A DNA stretch of 64,000 bases, taken from Clytia hemisphaerica. Its lineage: Eukaryota; Cnidaria; Hydrozoa; Leptothecata; Clytiidae. Position numbers and translations under genes: made by a program. Below, one piece after another: positions 1 to 12,800 of this stretch (positions within the stretch are counted from its first letter, which is position 1; every line of letters begins with the position of its first letter). The notes beneath the pieces were generated by a model. That model saw only the letters and a list, made by a program, of their open reading frames with translations. It was not told the origin of the DNA and made no database searches. Location: positions 248,001-312,000 of the forward strand of contig CACVBU010000152.1 of the NCBI GenBank assembly GCA_902728285.1, written 5' to 3'.

Positions 1-800
1 GGATTTTCCATTGGGTTTTATCTATTTTCCAACTAAGAAATCTTGAAATTTCCAACCTTGGAAATCGAAATTTTTTTCCTGTGTTAGAGTCTCTTCTTTC
101 CTTTGTCTTTTGACCATGCTGTTTATGTTTCTATGTTTTAATTTGTATTCCCTGTAGAGTCTTTTAGTTTTCATGTGTCTCTTGAGTCCTCTTTTGTTTA
201 GTATCCCCTTTTTTGTTTTTTGAGTGTCTTTTGTATTCTCAAACTGCATTTTATGTCATTTGTAATTCCTCTAGGGAAATTAGGATGTGTTTATTAACTG
301 TACATAGAAATCAGTTCAACACTGAAAGACGCGAGCGAGTGTCTTGTGTGTGAGAAGAGTGTTTTACTAAAGTTTAATTTACTGTGCGTTGTCGTTTTAT
401 TTCGGTTCTTTTTGGTTTTGTAGCATTTTAGGTTTGTTTCAGTTCAAGAATTGGTGTTTGCTTTTTACATTTTCTGTTGTCTGCTTTCTGTTTGGTTTCC
501 TTTTAAGTTAGATTTTTTATCCATTAAGGCTGAGGTATTTCGACCAGTCAAATTATTCAAAACATCTTCGTTCTCCACTCACAATAAATTTTCCTTGACC
601 CTATTCGTACTAGGAGGGAGGGGGTTCTGTTCGGGGGTGAAACTGATGCTAATAGCTCCTAAATAATGGAGCTTTTGGCATGAAATTTTCTGTAAATTCC
701 TATCTTTTATTTAGTTAAAGCTTAACACATGATTCTATATCCTTATTGAGATTTTAATGACTTACTGTAGATAAAATTTAGATAAGATAAAAAAAGGTAC
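1..800 (-). other. Intron of the FN3 receptor, running off the window
   Basis: The exon ending at 801 has a clear donor (GTACC), and I find no further coding exon to the left edge. The small open frames here do not resemble known proteins and lack plausible splice context. The catalytic exons expected for a receptor phosphatase must lie beyond position 1. Confidence 0.6.
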
Positions 801-3800
801 CTGCAGGAAGGTGGACGGGGTCATCGATATACCCTTTGTTTTCTGCACCTCCATCCAATTCGTCCATCTTCTTACTGACTGTTGTGCCTCCCATTTGTTG
901 TCTAAGTTGGAAAGGAAATGATGGATGCTACAATGAAGTTTTGGGTCAATCAAGAGGTTTCCATGTAAACGTCATGACAAGGCTGTTTGTATACTGTTGA
1001 CCCTTGCGGATTCAAACTCGAAAGGGGAATTTGTTTGGATTACAGAAAGATTCGACTTGTAGAAAGAGTTTCTCCTTGACGGGGACTTGAAATAAGTTCG
1101 AGTTATAGAAATATTCGAATAATAGAAGTTCGAATAAGCGAGAGTCCGCTGTACTGTATCTGTGACTGAATTAGTGAGCCAGGAAAGAAACTGTTGAAAC
1201 TGTCCGAAAGATAATACGATGAAGTAGTTCTTTTCACTATCGCAGATATTTTATAGAATAAAACCTTACTAGGCCAAATACGTTTCCAAACATATGAAAG
1301 GTAGTAAATGAATTTAGGAAAAGGCTAGAACCTATTAGAGAAAAGTTTATAAAAATCAATATTATGATTCAGATAAATCACCTCCTCCTATAATAAACAA
1401 AACCAATAGCCAGTACCAGAACAACGATAATGGCAACGAATGTACCAGCAATCGGGCCAGCTAGATTTGATCCCTCATCGCCTGTACCCGATCCTTTTGT
1501 TTCTCCTCCTGAAAAATCAAGGAGATTTTAGATAAAAAATAGCGAGACTTTTCACCGATTCTCCTTTTAATGGCAAAAGGTTCCCAAGATTGGTGACATT
1601 CACTGCACTATTTTTATGTTGCACGTGCGTATTTCAATTCGGTTAAAAGCATTTTAATTCTTTTCATGACTATAGATTCTTTAATTTCTTCTTTGGGAAA
1701 ACAGTAAAGCGATAAAAGAATTACCGAAAAATGCTAGCTGTGAAATTTCAACGACGATGAGCCAAGGACTCAAACAACTTATTTTCCATCATACAAATAA
1801 GGATTAGTGTGTTAAACATACCTGTTGTCTTTGTGCTTCGCCAGTCCGGACTCGAAACGTAAAGATCCTATGGAAGAAGAAGACTTTTACAGGTTGGCGT
1901 AACGCTAGGCTCTTTGGAAAAGCTTTTGTTATAAGGGATGCGAAACTGGAAAAAACACTCCCAAGCTTTTGGTGGTTTGATCCTTTTACTTTTGTAATCA
2001 AGATTTGAATAAAGCTTACAGTATTCTACGGACCTCGCGCACAATAATAACATTTCTGACTAATATTCTCAATGACCCTAACGATTCTACCTAAATAGTA
2101 GGGGTCGTGACATTTTTTATGCGACACAACCAAACTAGGTCCAATTCAAAGATTGAAGTATTTTTTAGAGCCTTCGACTGGTATAACTGGTTTTGGGTTT
2201 TATTGACTTTCAAAATTTCCCCCAATTTATAGGGTCAATGGGTTTTGCATATGACGTCAGTTTTTGGGTCCTAAAAAATTTTCAATGAAATAGTCAACCA
2301 TTTATACACCAAGTTAGAAGATTATGTAATTTTCAGTTGATATCTCCTGATTTTAAGCCAATTTAGATTCCCTTTAGGTTTCGGTAATATTAAAGATTCT
2401 AATTAGTGTCATCTTGAAATTGGACGGTGGCGGGATAGTAATCAGCGTTGACTTCTGGCCTGCCGAAAAAGGGGTGATAATGATATCAAAAGTCCTAATC
2501 GCAACAAACCTGTGAAATATGTGCCCTGATGAAATAATGATAGCTTCTTCCTTCGCTTAAGGGGCCATTGTCGTATTTCGGAACGTTGAATAAAAATCTT
2601 GATTGTTGTTGAGACTGTCCAATAACAAAGGTACCATTTTTAAGTTTTGAGAATTCGTCTCTTGACAACGACGCCGTAATGTAGGGTTTGAATTCTGTTT
2701 TGTCAGCATTTTTAGCCTCTAAATACAACTGGTAGGTTTGATCTCTCAGCTCTTCATCTGTGTATTCATTTGGAAGTTTTCGCGGTTTTTCTGCTGAGTC
2801 CAAAACAACGATGTAATAGAAACTAAAAAAGAAGAAGAAAAATGTTAGTGGCTTTTCAGAAACTTCTGCGAATTTCAAATTCAAAAATCCAGTAGAAAAA
2901 AAGAAAATTGGAAAAAGCAACATAGTTATCAGCAAAGACATATTTTAAGTCTGAATATAGATGCTATTTAAATTGGAATAGATTATACACATTTTTCAAT
3001 TCAATAGTTGCCCTTGGGTAGGCCTACCTCACTTTTGAGCTAAACCAACAACACAATATCAAACAGTTATTGGACAAAGTTTATTATCCGTTCATCGCTA
3101 AAATATTTCTCGTTTTCAAACATAATTACAATTTATATGCCAATCAAATGTCGCTATTTACGCGCGTCGGATAATAATCAAATTTCGGGGATCAACAACA
3201 AAACAAATCCACATACTTGATTCGACCATTCTCATCATTAGGTGTCCACATTTGTATGGTGATGGTCGTTTCGCTACTTCCCAAAATCGGTTTCGGTGTA
3301 ACAGATGGAATGACAGGATCTAAAATTAAATAATAAGACTGTTCATGTAACGTTTCCAGACCATCTAAAAAGAACGACAAATAACTATCAACAAGCGACA
3401 AAAAGAACGATAAATTTTTAAAGTACGAAAAATTTCATAGTTCGCCGCCCACAACCCCGACCGAAAGTGACTGTACCACCCCAAATTCATCCCTCTTTGT
3501 TTATCACGAGAATTAACTGTATGTGGTTTAAAAGAACGGCAAATTACACAAGCGTATAAGTCTCTATTTGGGTGAGCTGGAAATATTACATGAACTAACT
3601 CATAATTCGAAGGCATAAGCCGACCTCCAATGTAGCAATAAAACCTTTTTACCTGCCTTAAGGTTTTTTCTTTCTAGCCTTGGACTATATCTCATTTTAG
3701 ATTTCATTCTCAAAAATTACTTGGAAAGTGTTTAATGAAAATAAAATAGCTTTTTGAAAATCCGCAAAGGCTTGGGGACACGATAAGTCTTTTTCATGCT

Positions 3801-6800
3801 CTAGCCCACCAACACAAGAAAAAAGTGTGTGTCACATGGTTTCTTTTTTTGTTTCATGGGACAAAAAGTGAGGGAAATGCCCAAAAGACACGCTGATTTT
3901 GTCCCTGGGACAAAAGTGAGAAGAGAACACACAAATTCACTTTTATTGGAAGAAAGAAAAATGGGGTCGAAATACAAAAAAATATTTCAGGTTGGTGGGA
4001 TGGGTGTTGCATTGCACCAACACCGAAAAAAACTTCTCGTGTCCCCAAGCCTTTAAGCTATAAAACTTTTTGACGTTACAAAATTACTGATGACGTAGCC
4101 CAAGCGGTTTGCGCGATGGCGTGCAGTTGATGGTACTTTTAAGGTGCAATGGCGTTAACAACAATATAAAGGCGATTTGTGATTTGCCGAAAATTTAAAT
4201 GTTTTATTTTTGCATAAGTGTTCCCGTTTCATATCAGACACATATTTCATATCAGGACAGTGTCTTGCTATTGTTATATTGTGCTGATATAAGCGAAAAA
4301 AAATTTCCTTTTCCTTTTTCTGACCAATCTTGCTACACATACGTGTCAATCCAATGTGAAAAAGCTTGTGAATTAAAATTGATGAGTAAGCAAACGATAT
4401 CACTCTTATTTAAAAACAAAACCTTTAAAGCTCGATGCGTGATGATCAAGATTTCCTGTTTGTGATGAGAGAAAATGGATTTGCGTTATCAAGGGGGGAT
4501 GCTTCTTGATGTATGTAAGAAACCTACCTGTTGCCAAAGTTCTGGCAGTTACTCCGTCACTTAGTGGACCTTCACCACCTGTTGATTTACATTTGATAGC
4601 GAAGGTGTAGGAAGTGAATGGTTTCAAATCCTCAATGTTGGTCGTTTGCTTGTTCCCATCAACATAAGTGATGATAGAATCTTTTCCTTTATCATAACTG
4701 ATGAAATAATTGGTGATAATTCCGTTTGGTTTAGTTGGAGGTTTCCATTGTAATTTAATAGAGTTAGGTGTGAAGTCTTTTTCCACGGCTGTAAATGATT
4801 TGGGAGGACCGGAAGGGGCTGAAAATAAAGATGGATATAAATTATTTTTATTTTAAGAATAAGGGTAGAAACCAAGATGCAAAAATGGAGAAATTATTAT
4901 CAACCTATTAGGTATAGTATTGAATTAAGATTCTCAGTAATACAAATGACATAATCTTTACATAGCATATATCATGAATGAACCAAAGAACATTTTACCT
5001 GCAGAAATTGTAATAAAGTTCAACCTTGCTTTTGGTCCAAAGATAGAATTAAAAGCTTGTACTTCAACCACAAATCGAGTGAAAGGTTCTGAAAAAAAAA
5101 CATGAGTTTATTAAGAGTCGTTTATATCATTTGATGTCTTATCATGTTTTCATTTTTAAAGCTTGGATCATATAACTCAATCAAGGGCTTCCAGAAAAAG
5201 CAATAAATCCTTCCACTAATAATTAGGCTGCTGGCATCCACTAACAGATTCATGCTCCTTTATATATCAGCTGTGGATTTGTATAGGACTTCGATTCAGA
5301 CTAACTACTAATATCGGCGATCCAAAAAATATCCGCAATCTGATTGGTTAAAAAGAGTACAATATATCTTGAATTCTACGTGTAAAAATATAAATTGACG
5401 AAAAGATGTTGTTGCATTGTAGCAGTAGCAGCAATCTAACGTCACTTTGCAACAAAATTGGCCTGTGCTTTTTTCCAACATAAAAAGTGCATTTTTTAAA
5501 GTTAACTTTAGAACGCCATGGTCACCGATAAACCAGTTATCAGACATTTGCTCCTACAATATGGAAATATTTTACTCGTTTTCTCATATCATCCTTCAAT
5601 CAAACACTGTTGAAACACGTTGAAAAACGTTCCATTTCCCTACAAAGTTGTTGAAAGACGAAAAGGGGCTTAATAGATGACTCACCCAAACCTCCGACTT
5701 CTTTAGAAGTTGATTTCTCGTCAGTAAAAACTTTAAATGGTGTGTCAAAACCTTTTTGATAAATAAAGATCTTGTAGCTCTTAATCTCGCCATTTGGTTG
5801 GAGGGGTGCTTTCCATTCGATGCGAACTTTTTTTAAATCATCTTCCACGTTGCTGATGTTGGAGACTTTTAATGATTGAGGTTTACCGGGTGCTGTGAAT
5901 GTAGAGAAATAAAACGAAATTCAATTTAAAATCAACAAGTTTTACTATAAAAGAAGGGAGAGATTTCATCTCAATTTTTAGGCGTGCTTGAATGCAGTCG
6001 TGCTTGAATGCAGTCGTGCTTGAATGCAGTCAACACTCGACCAAAAAAGTTTTTTTTTTCTTTCTAGCTTTGTGAAAATTTGGGCATTTCGACAGTTGAG
6101 ATTTTTTAGTGATGCCGGATCCTAGTCACTTTGTACCATAGTGTATTTGACTTTTTTTGTTCGTGCAGCAAACCTCAAAAAGTTATACAATCTAAATACA
6201 AATTTACATGTAGGCGTAAAGACAAGAACCTATGTAAGGTTATTAAATGAGGAAATTCAACTCACTTCCTGGCAAAGTTTTAATTTCTCGATATTGCGAG
6301 AACTCTCCCATCCCTTTGTCATTTCTAGCAGCGATACTGAAGCGGTATTCGGTCCAAGGTGACAAACCAGTTATGACAACCGTAGCGTTCGTCCTTGTGA
6401 CTCCTTCCTCAACCTCATACGGCTTATCCAGTATTTTAATTTCATTTTGATGAACTCTGATAGTGTACTGGTTAACAATACCATTGCCTTCTGATTCGGT
6501 AAGAAATCGCCACGTGACAGAAATAGAGCTGTTTGATAGGGCGCTTAATTCTAGTATAGTAGGAACACCAGGTACTAAAGAAAAGAAAAATAATGGTGTG
6601 ATAAAAGCAAATAAAAAGTACGGGCATATCCCTAGCTTCATTATGTATGATCACAAAACAATACCCTTACATACAAAACAAAATGTTATGTGAAGATATC
6701 TGAAGTTTTTTATCTAAAGTTTTTCAGCTTTTCCAAATGAAACGAAATAAAGCCTCGAGTCTGTCTTCTAAAACAAGTAGCAGTTTGTAAGTTCAATATA

Positions 6801-9800
6801 AAAGTTTCCTAATTATATAATTTATGAGTAAACGCAATATCGTCCTAAGGCAAGTTGCACCATTTTTTAATTTACTTTTATAAACAGGTAAAATAAGACG
6901 TTAGCACTCTCTGAATCATAAGAAAGGGAGGAATAATGATGTTTGAATAACCAATCCTTACTTGCACTATCAGAACGCACTGTTATAGTTTCCAACTCTG
7001 AATCTCCACCTCCTAATGTGTAAGCTTGAACTGAAAAATTGTACTCCGTGTACGGTTGGATTCCTTTCTCAACGAAAAAGCCAGTCTGGACCAATCCGTC
7101 GCCAATTGATACCTGGTCATCCGAATCGGTTTCAATTTGGAATACTCGATATAGAACGATTCCGTTTTCATATTCCGGTTTTACCCAGCTCAATCGGATT
7201 GATGTTGCACCAATATCACTTGCTGTTAAAGCACGAACGGGACTGGGAGCTGAAAACGGAAAAAAGAAGTGTTCAAAAGCAATACCAGTGTCGCGTGGAG
7301 TGGGAATTTATTTTAGGTACATAGATAAATAACTATATAGTATAAAGTTTCTCATACGTAAGAGTTAGAATAACCCTATATTCAAAATAACGTATTCAGA
7401 AATCATTTTGAAATATAACACGAGGCACGATGTATGCTGGACATCAGCATACTGGACAAAGCTCTAGATATTTTCATACATTAGTAAATGAATGCAAGAG
7501 CTTACCAGCTTGTTGCGTTGTTAGGTTCACGTTTGCCGGCTGGCCTTTTCCAATGCTTGTTTGCGCGGTAACGTAGCACGCATATCGCGTGTACGGGGTC
7601 ACTCCGAAGGACATATTGAACATCATATTTGTTTGAATTTTTTCCCCGTTCAGTTCTTCCCTGAAGGGTTCATTTCTCCTCTCACTTCGAATTTCCAACT
7701 ATAACATTAAAATAATATAAAGACTAGAAAATTATACTGTTTGATTTAATAGAGGACAAGAAAATGTTGATCCTTGTTCCAAAAACTTTTCAAAATTATA
7801 AAATTCTGAATGTAGTCACATGAAAGGCAACGGCGGATTTAAGAAAATAGAGCAAGTACGTCGGAAACATGTGAAGGAGTGCAACGTTCGTTAAAAGACA
7901 ATGAAATTACAATTACAAATCTCTTCTTCTGATAAGTTCGACATGGTCTAAAACCGCCTATGGAACATAAATCAAATAACAAAAAGCAAATTATCCCTCA
8001 TAAAACCGTAATGAAAGAAATAGGCAATTTTTACGGTAACGATTTACTTACGTGGTAGGAATTAATGATTCCATGAACTTTCAAAGGAGCATTCCACAAC
8101 AGAGTGAACCAATAAGAAGACACTACACCTGTTCGTAAATTGTCAGGAACATCTGGCTCTAGGGGTGGGAAATAAAAGAAAATTCTTTAAAGCATACAAT
8201 GGAGAAAATAAAATGAGTTCAAAGTACCTGAGACGAAGGTTGTTTATGTTATGATTGCAAACCCGAAAGCCATTTAAGATGAATTGACTTTGTTATTGCC
8301 AAAGAATAAGCATTAGGCACCTTTACGGACAATGTCTAAAAGGCTGTTCATTGCTGGGTTTGACAATGACCCTCACAAGGATATATGAAAATATTATCTT
8401 CATTCTAATGGTAAAGGCCGATCATAAGTACGTATACAAATAGGCCTTTTCATAAATTATTTTAAGTGCAACGACTGCCTCGTTTTGAAACCATTACCAA
8501 GGTGATTATATCCCTTGAGACTTTAAGTGTTACTTTTTGAATAGAATGAACCTCCCATGAACTCCTCTGGGAATCAATTACCATAGTAATATTTTGAAAA
8601 CGAGGTAAGCGGTGCTCGTGACGTAACTTATGAAAAGGTCTATTAGAGATATCATTCTTAAGGTCAGTCTCCACTTTCGCGCGAAATAGGCGACAGTTTT
8701 TTTCTTAACCTTCTTTGCCCGAAGAAAAGATTACGTCATAAAAAAGTTTTGCGCGAACAAAAAAAAGTTGAAGGAAGTTGCTTCAACAACTTGCCTGTTG
8801 ATATCAAACGAATTGACAAAAAGGAAAGCTTTGCTGATAAATGCTGGAATTTTTATTTTGATAGGGCGCTAGCCAAATCTCTAAGCTAATTCAATTCAAC
8901 CTCGAGTCACAAACTTAATCAACACAGTCGATCTAGTACCTGATACTTACGTGTAGTCTTTAGCATTTGCAGCCTAGTCTATTTTCTAAGGTCATTTATT
9001 TTCAATCACTTGCTATATATTTGGACTCACTCTTCTTGTGTTTTCTAGCCCACCAGCGATTCTAGCGTTCCCCTTTTGATATATTTAATTTATGTTAAGA
9101 TTTATTTTATTTTATCTAAAACATTGTTCTAGCATTTTATATTCCTAAATGAGACCGAACCTATATTCTATTTTACCGCAGCCATTCCACAATCTTGCCA
9201 TCACAATATCTACAAATTTAACCGAATGATTTTAGTTTTGATGTTAATTCGATGTTGCGCTATTACGTCTAGTCTATACTACATTCGAATTTTCTTCTCA
9301 GTTTGATCTCCTATGAATATATTAAAATATTATTATATTAGTAGTTTTTCTGCCTAATATTCAATATTTACTATTTCATTGCATAACTAGGACTTTGACA
9401 ACCCACACAATTCGACCTAAGTGATTTTTTATCTATATCATCTTATCCGACGAACCTATCTTTCAGCGTCTTCTATATTAGGTTGCCCTTTGATTTACTA
9501 TTTCAATACTATGTAGCCGACCAACCCACTAAGCTTACATCAATGATTTAGCTGTCCACTTCGTATCAGTTTGAATCGTAGAAATTTATATACATTTATA
9601 TACATATCGCTCATGTCGCGCGAACGTGGAGACAGGCCTTTAAGAACCTGAAAACACTAATTACTGTTAGAGAATGGAAAAACGAATGGATCTCTTACTG
9701 CTTTCTTTCGTCATACAAGTCACTTCAGCGATGGTACCGTAACCGGCTGATGTCCTTGCTTGGATGGTAAAATTGTAAAGACGGTAAGGATCTGAAATTG

Positions 9801-12800
9801 TAATAAAAATTATTAGGTATTTTAAAAATAGCTCTCTACTTTCAATGAAATTTTATGCTTTCTCTCAAACCGGCTTTTTTCAATTAATTGTTTTTTTTAG
9901 TTTAAATTTGAAACTGTTGAAAAAACATTTGGACAGAGGCTTTAAGAAGCATCCTAAAGAAGTTCAACGAAATCAATTTCCCGTTGTAAAGATAATATAT
10001 GAAGATCTAAATACGACTTACGCAACATGGTGAAAGTTTTTTCGGAGGTCTTTCCATCAAGTTCTTCTACTTCGCTCTCTTCTGAATCCGTTCTTGAAAT
10101 CCGATAATTCTCGATTATTCCGTTTGGGTTATCCGGTTTAGCCCATGTTAACGTGATAGAGTTTTGTAATGTTTCAAAACACGTGAAATTGCGTACAATA
10201 CTAGGAACTAGCAGAAGATAAGAAAAAAAAATTACTTCTGGAGATAAATCATACGCATAATCGGTTAAGATATTTAACACCACGAATTATATGCAACTTT
10301 CTAAAATAATAGGAAGTCTCAAAAGTTGCAAAGGCTGTATTAAACAGGCTGTCTTAAACTATCCTAAAATGACCAAAATATAATCTAGCCAAGTAAGTAT
10401 AAAGATGGTAGGGGATAGAGCAGTTTTACAAAATCTCACTACCCTTAACAGACTTCGATAGTTTCCCCCTTGAGCTTAATTCCCCCTTGAGGTAAATTGA
10501 AAGAATGTGTCTATATAACCAGAACGGTATTTGTATCTACAGTTGACACTCTCTAATTCGACGTTCTACTTATTTGATACGCTCCATTATTCGATAATAT
10601 TGAAAGCCGTTGTCAACAAGAAACTTAAACAACGCTTTACTATTCGATATGCTCTCTTATCCGGTAATCCAATTCCCATTGAAAATCGAATTATTGAGCA
10701 CTTTAATTATTACAAAAACAAATCGTGGACTTACTATCAGGGAGTGTTTTAAAAGTCGCCTCAATTTCAGGACCTTCTCCTATTTCATTTTTAAGCCGAA
10801 CTTCGAAAGTGTATTCTTTAAAAATGCTCAAATTTGTCACGTTGTAAAAGGTGTCGGTTGTATTCAAGAATTGTTCGATAGAACTTTCTGATTGCAAACG
10901 AACTCGGATGGTATACATCTCAAAGATTCCATTGATTGATTTTATAGGAGGTGCGATCCAGTGAATTTGAATGTTGGTAGATGAAAGTGCTTGTGCTGTG
11001 AGGTTGGTTGGTGCAGTGTCGGGTACTGTAAGTGCAAGTGGGAGAAACAGTGCAAATATGTGTAAGGAGCTATGAGCTATATATGACAAAATATATGACA
11101 AGATAATCCTTGATAAAGACCAAAAGTAGGATCGTATGGGCTAAATAATCACAGGACTATAAAAGATGATTTTTATTGTTAGAACATTTGATTTTAAAGA
11201 ACTCTCAACGTTCCCGGGGAAGGAAACGTAGTCCTAAGAAATTTTCCATTCATTAATGCTCATTAATGCTGCAGCCTTTCAACTTCATTTAAGAAAGACT
11301 CGCTGGTTCGCACCAAAGAATAAACTTACAATCCGCCAAAGTATGTTCACTGACACTTGCTTTTGGAGACTCTCCAATTTGATTGAAAGCACTGACAACA
11401 AAGGTGTAGTTAGTAAATGCTTTCAGATTTATTATAGTATACATGTCTGTGTCAGTAGCGTTGAAACTCTCAACGAATGAGTCCCCGATTCGGACTTCAA
11501 CTTTGTAGATATGGATGATTCCGTTTTGAAGTAATGTTGGGATGGGATCCCACGAGACTTGAATAGCGGTGGATGAAAGTGCTTTTGCAGTGAGGTTGGT
11601 AGGTGCAGATTCTGGGACTGTGTGAAGTGCAAGTGAATAGTGATTGTAAGTGTAATGCAAAGTGTGAAAGAATAACGAATTTTAACCAAAAAATATTACT
11701 CAATATTTAATTTCGTTTGAATTCGTTATTTGATTTTAAATTGGTAAACACTTTTTCGAGAGAAAGAATTTCGCTAAAAAGATGAAGACTTGCTGAAGTG
11801 AAGTTAAACTGATTAACGTGCTTTTTCCGAATGGTTTATTCGGAAACAGATTTATTATTTTATTCTTCAAGGGTTGTTTATAGGTGATTTAAACTTTCAT
11901 AGACGTGAGGGTGCAAGAAAAGGCTTATATTTAAAAGCATCGATGAAAAAAATGTATGACACTAGAATAGCCCATCCAGTTCCATGTTTTTTCTAACAGT
12001 TGGACAACAGTTCTCAAGCCAATTACGGTTAGAAGATTGGTTCCCAGCATAAGCCAAGTATGTTTCCAGTTATCGAGAGTTCAAATAAAAATATAATTAA
12101 AATATAACTTACAATCTGGTAATGTTTGTTTGGTCGCCATGGCTGACGGACCTTCTCCAATTTCATTGGACGCACTCACCAAGAAAGTATAATTGGTGAA
12201 CTTTCTCAGATTGGTCACGTCATAAAACTGTTCTGTAGTATTCAAGGATTTTTCTGTTTGATTATCACGTATAACTTGAATATTGTATGAAATGATTTGT
12301 CCGTTTTGTGATTCGAAAGGTGGTTCGTCCCATGAGAGATCGATTTGTGTTGATGAGCGTACGATAGCAGTAAGGTTCTCAGGTGAAGCACTTGGTACTA
12401 GAAATGGATAGTAATTCGACTATAATAATAAGGGCATAATAGCGAATTTATATATAGGAGGATATCAAGGACGACGGTAAGCAAAGTCGACGCAAAACGA
12501 AGTCGATAGTTGATATAAGGCTATATCGTCTTTGCTTGCCTAAACAAACAAAGGTATTTTGGTGTTTTTACCGTCGTCGATCAAAGTGGACAGCGATTGT
12601 GGAGGCTTTGCTTTATACCGTTTCCTTCGATTTGTCTCATAAAGTCGCTAATAATAAGGGCACAAGGAAACGCCTTATTCAAAATTAAAGATAAATCAAT
12701 CGTTGATTTAAAAGGTTAAGAACGGCAAGAAGAAAATGATTGCCCTTGTTTCACTGCTGGAAAAATAGCAGTGGGGATGGGGGCTAAGATATCTTTTCTC

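Noticed and set aside
4085-4140. Possible tRNA-derived SINE promoter (TAGCCCAAGCGG resembles an A box)
   Set aside because: No B box follows at the right distance, and no cloverleaf can be drawn.
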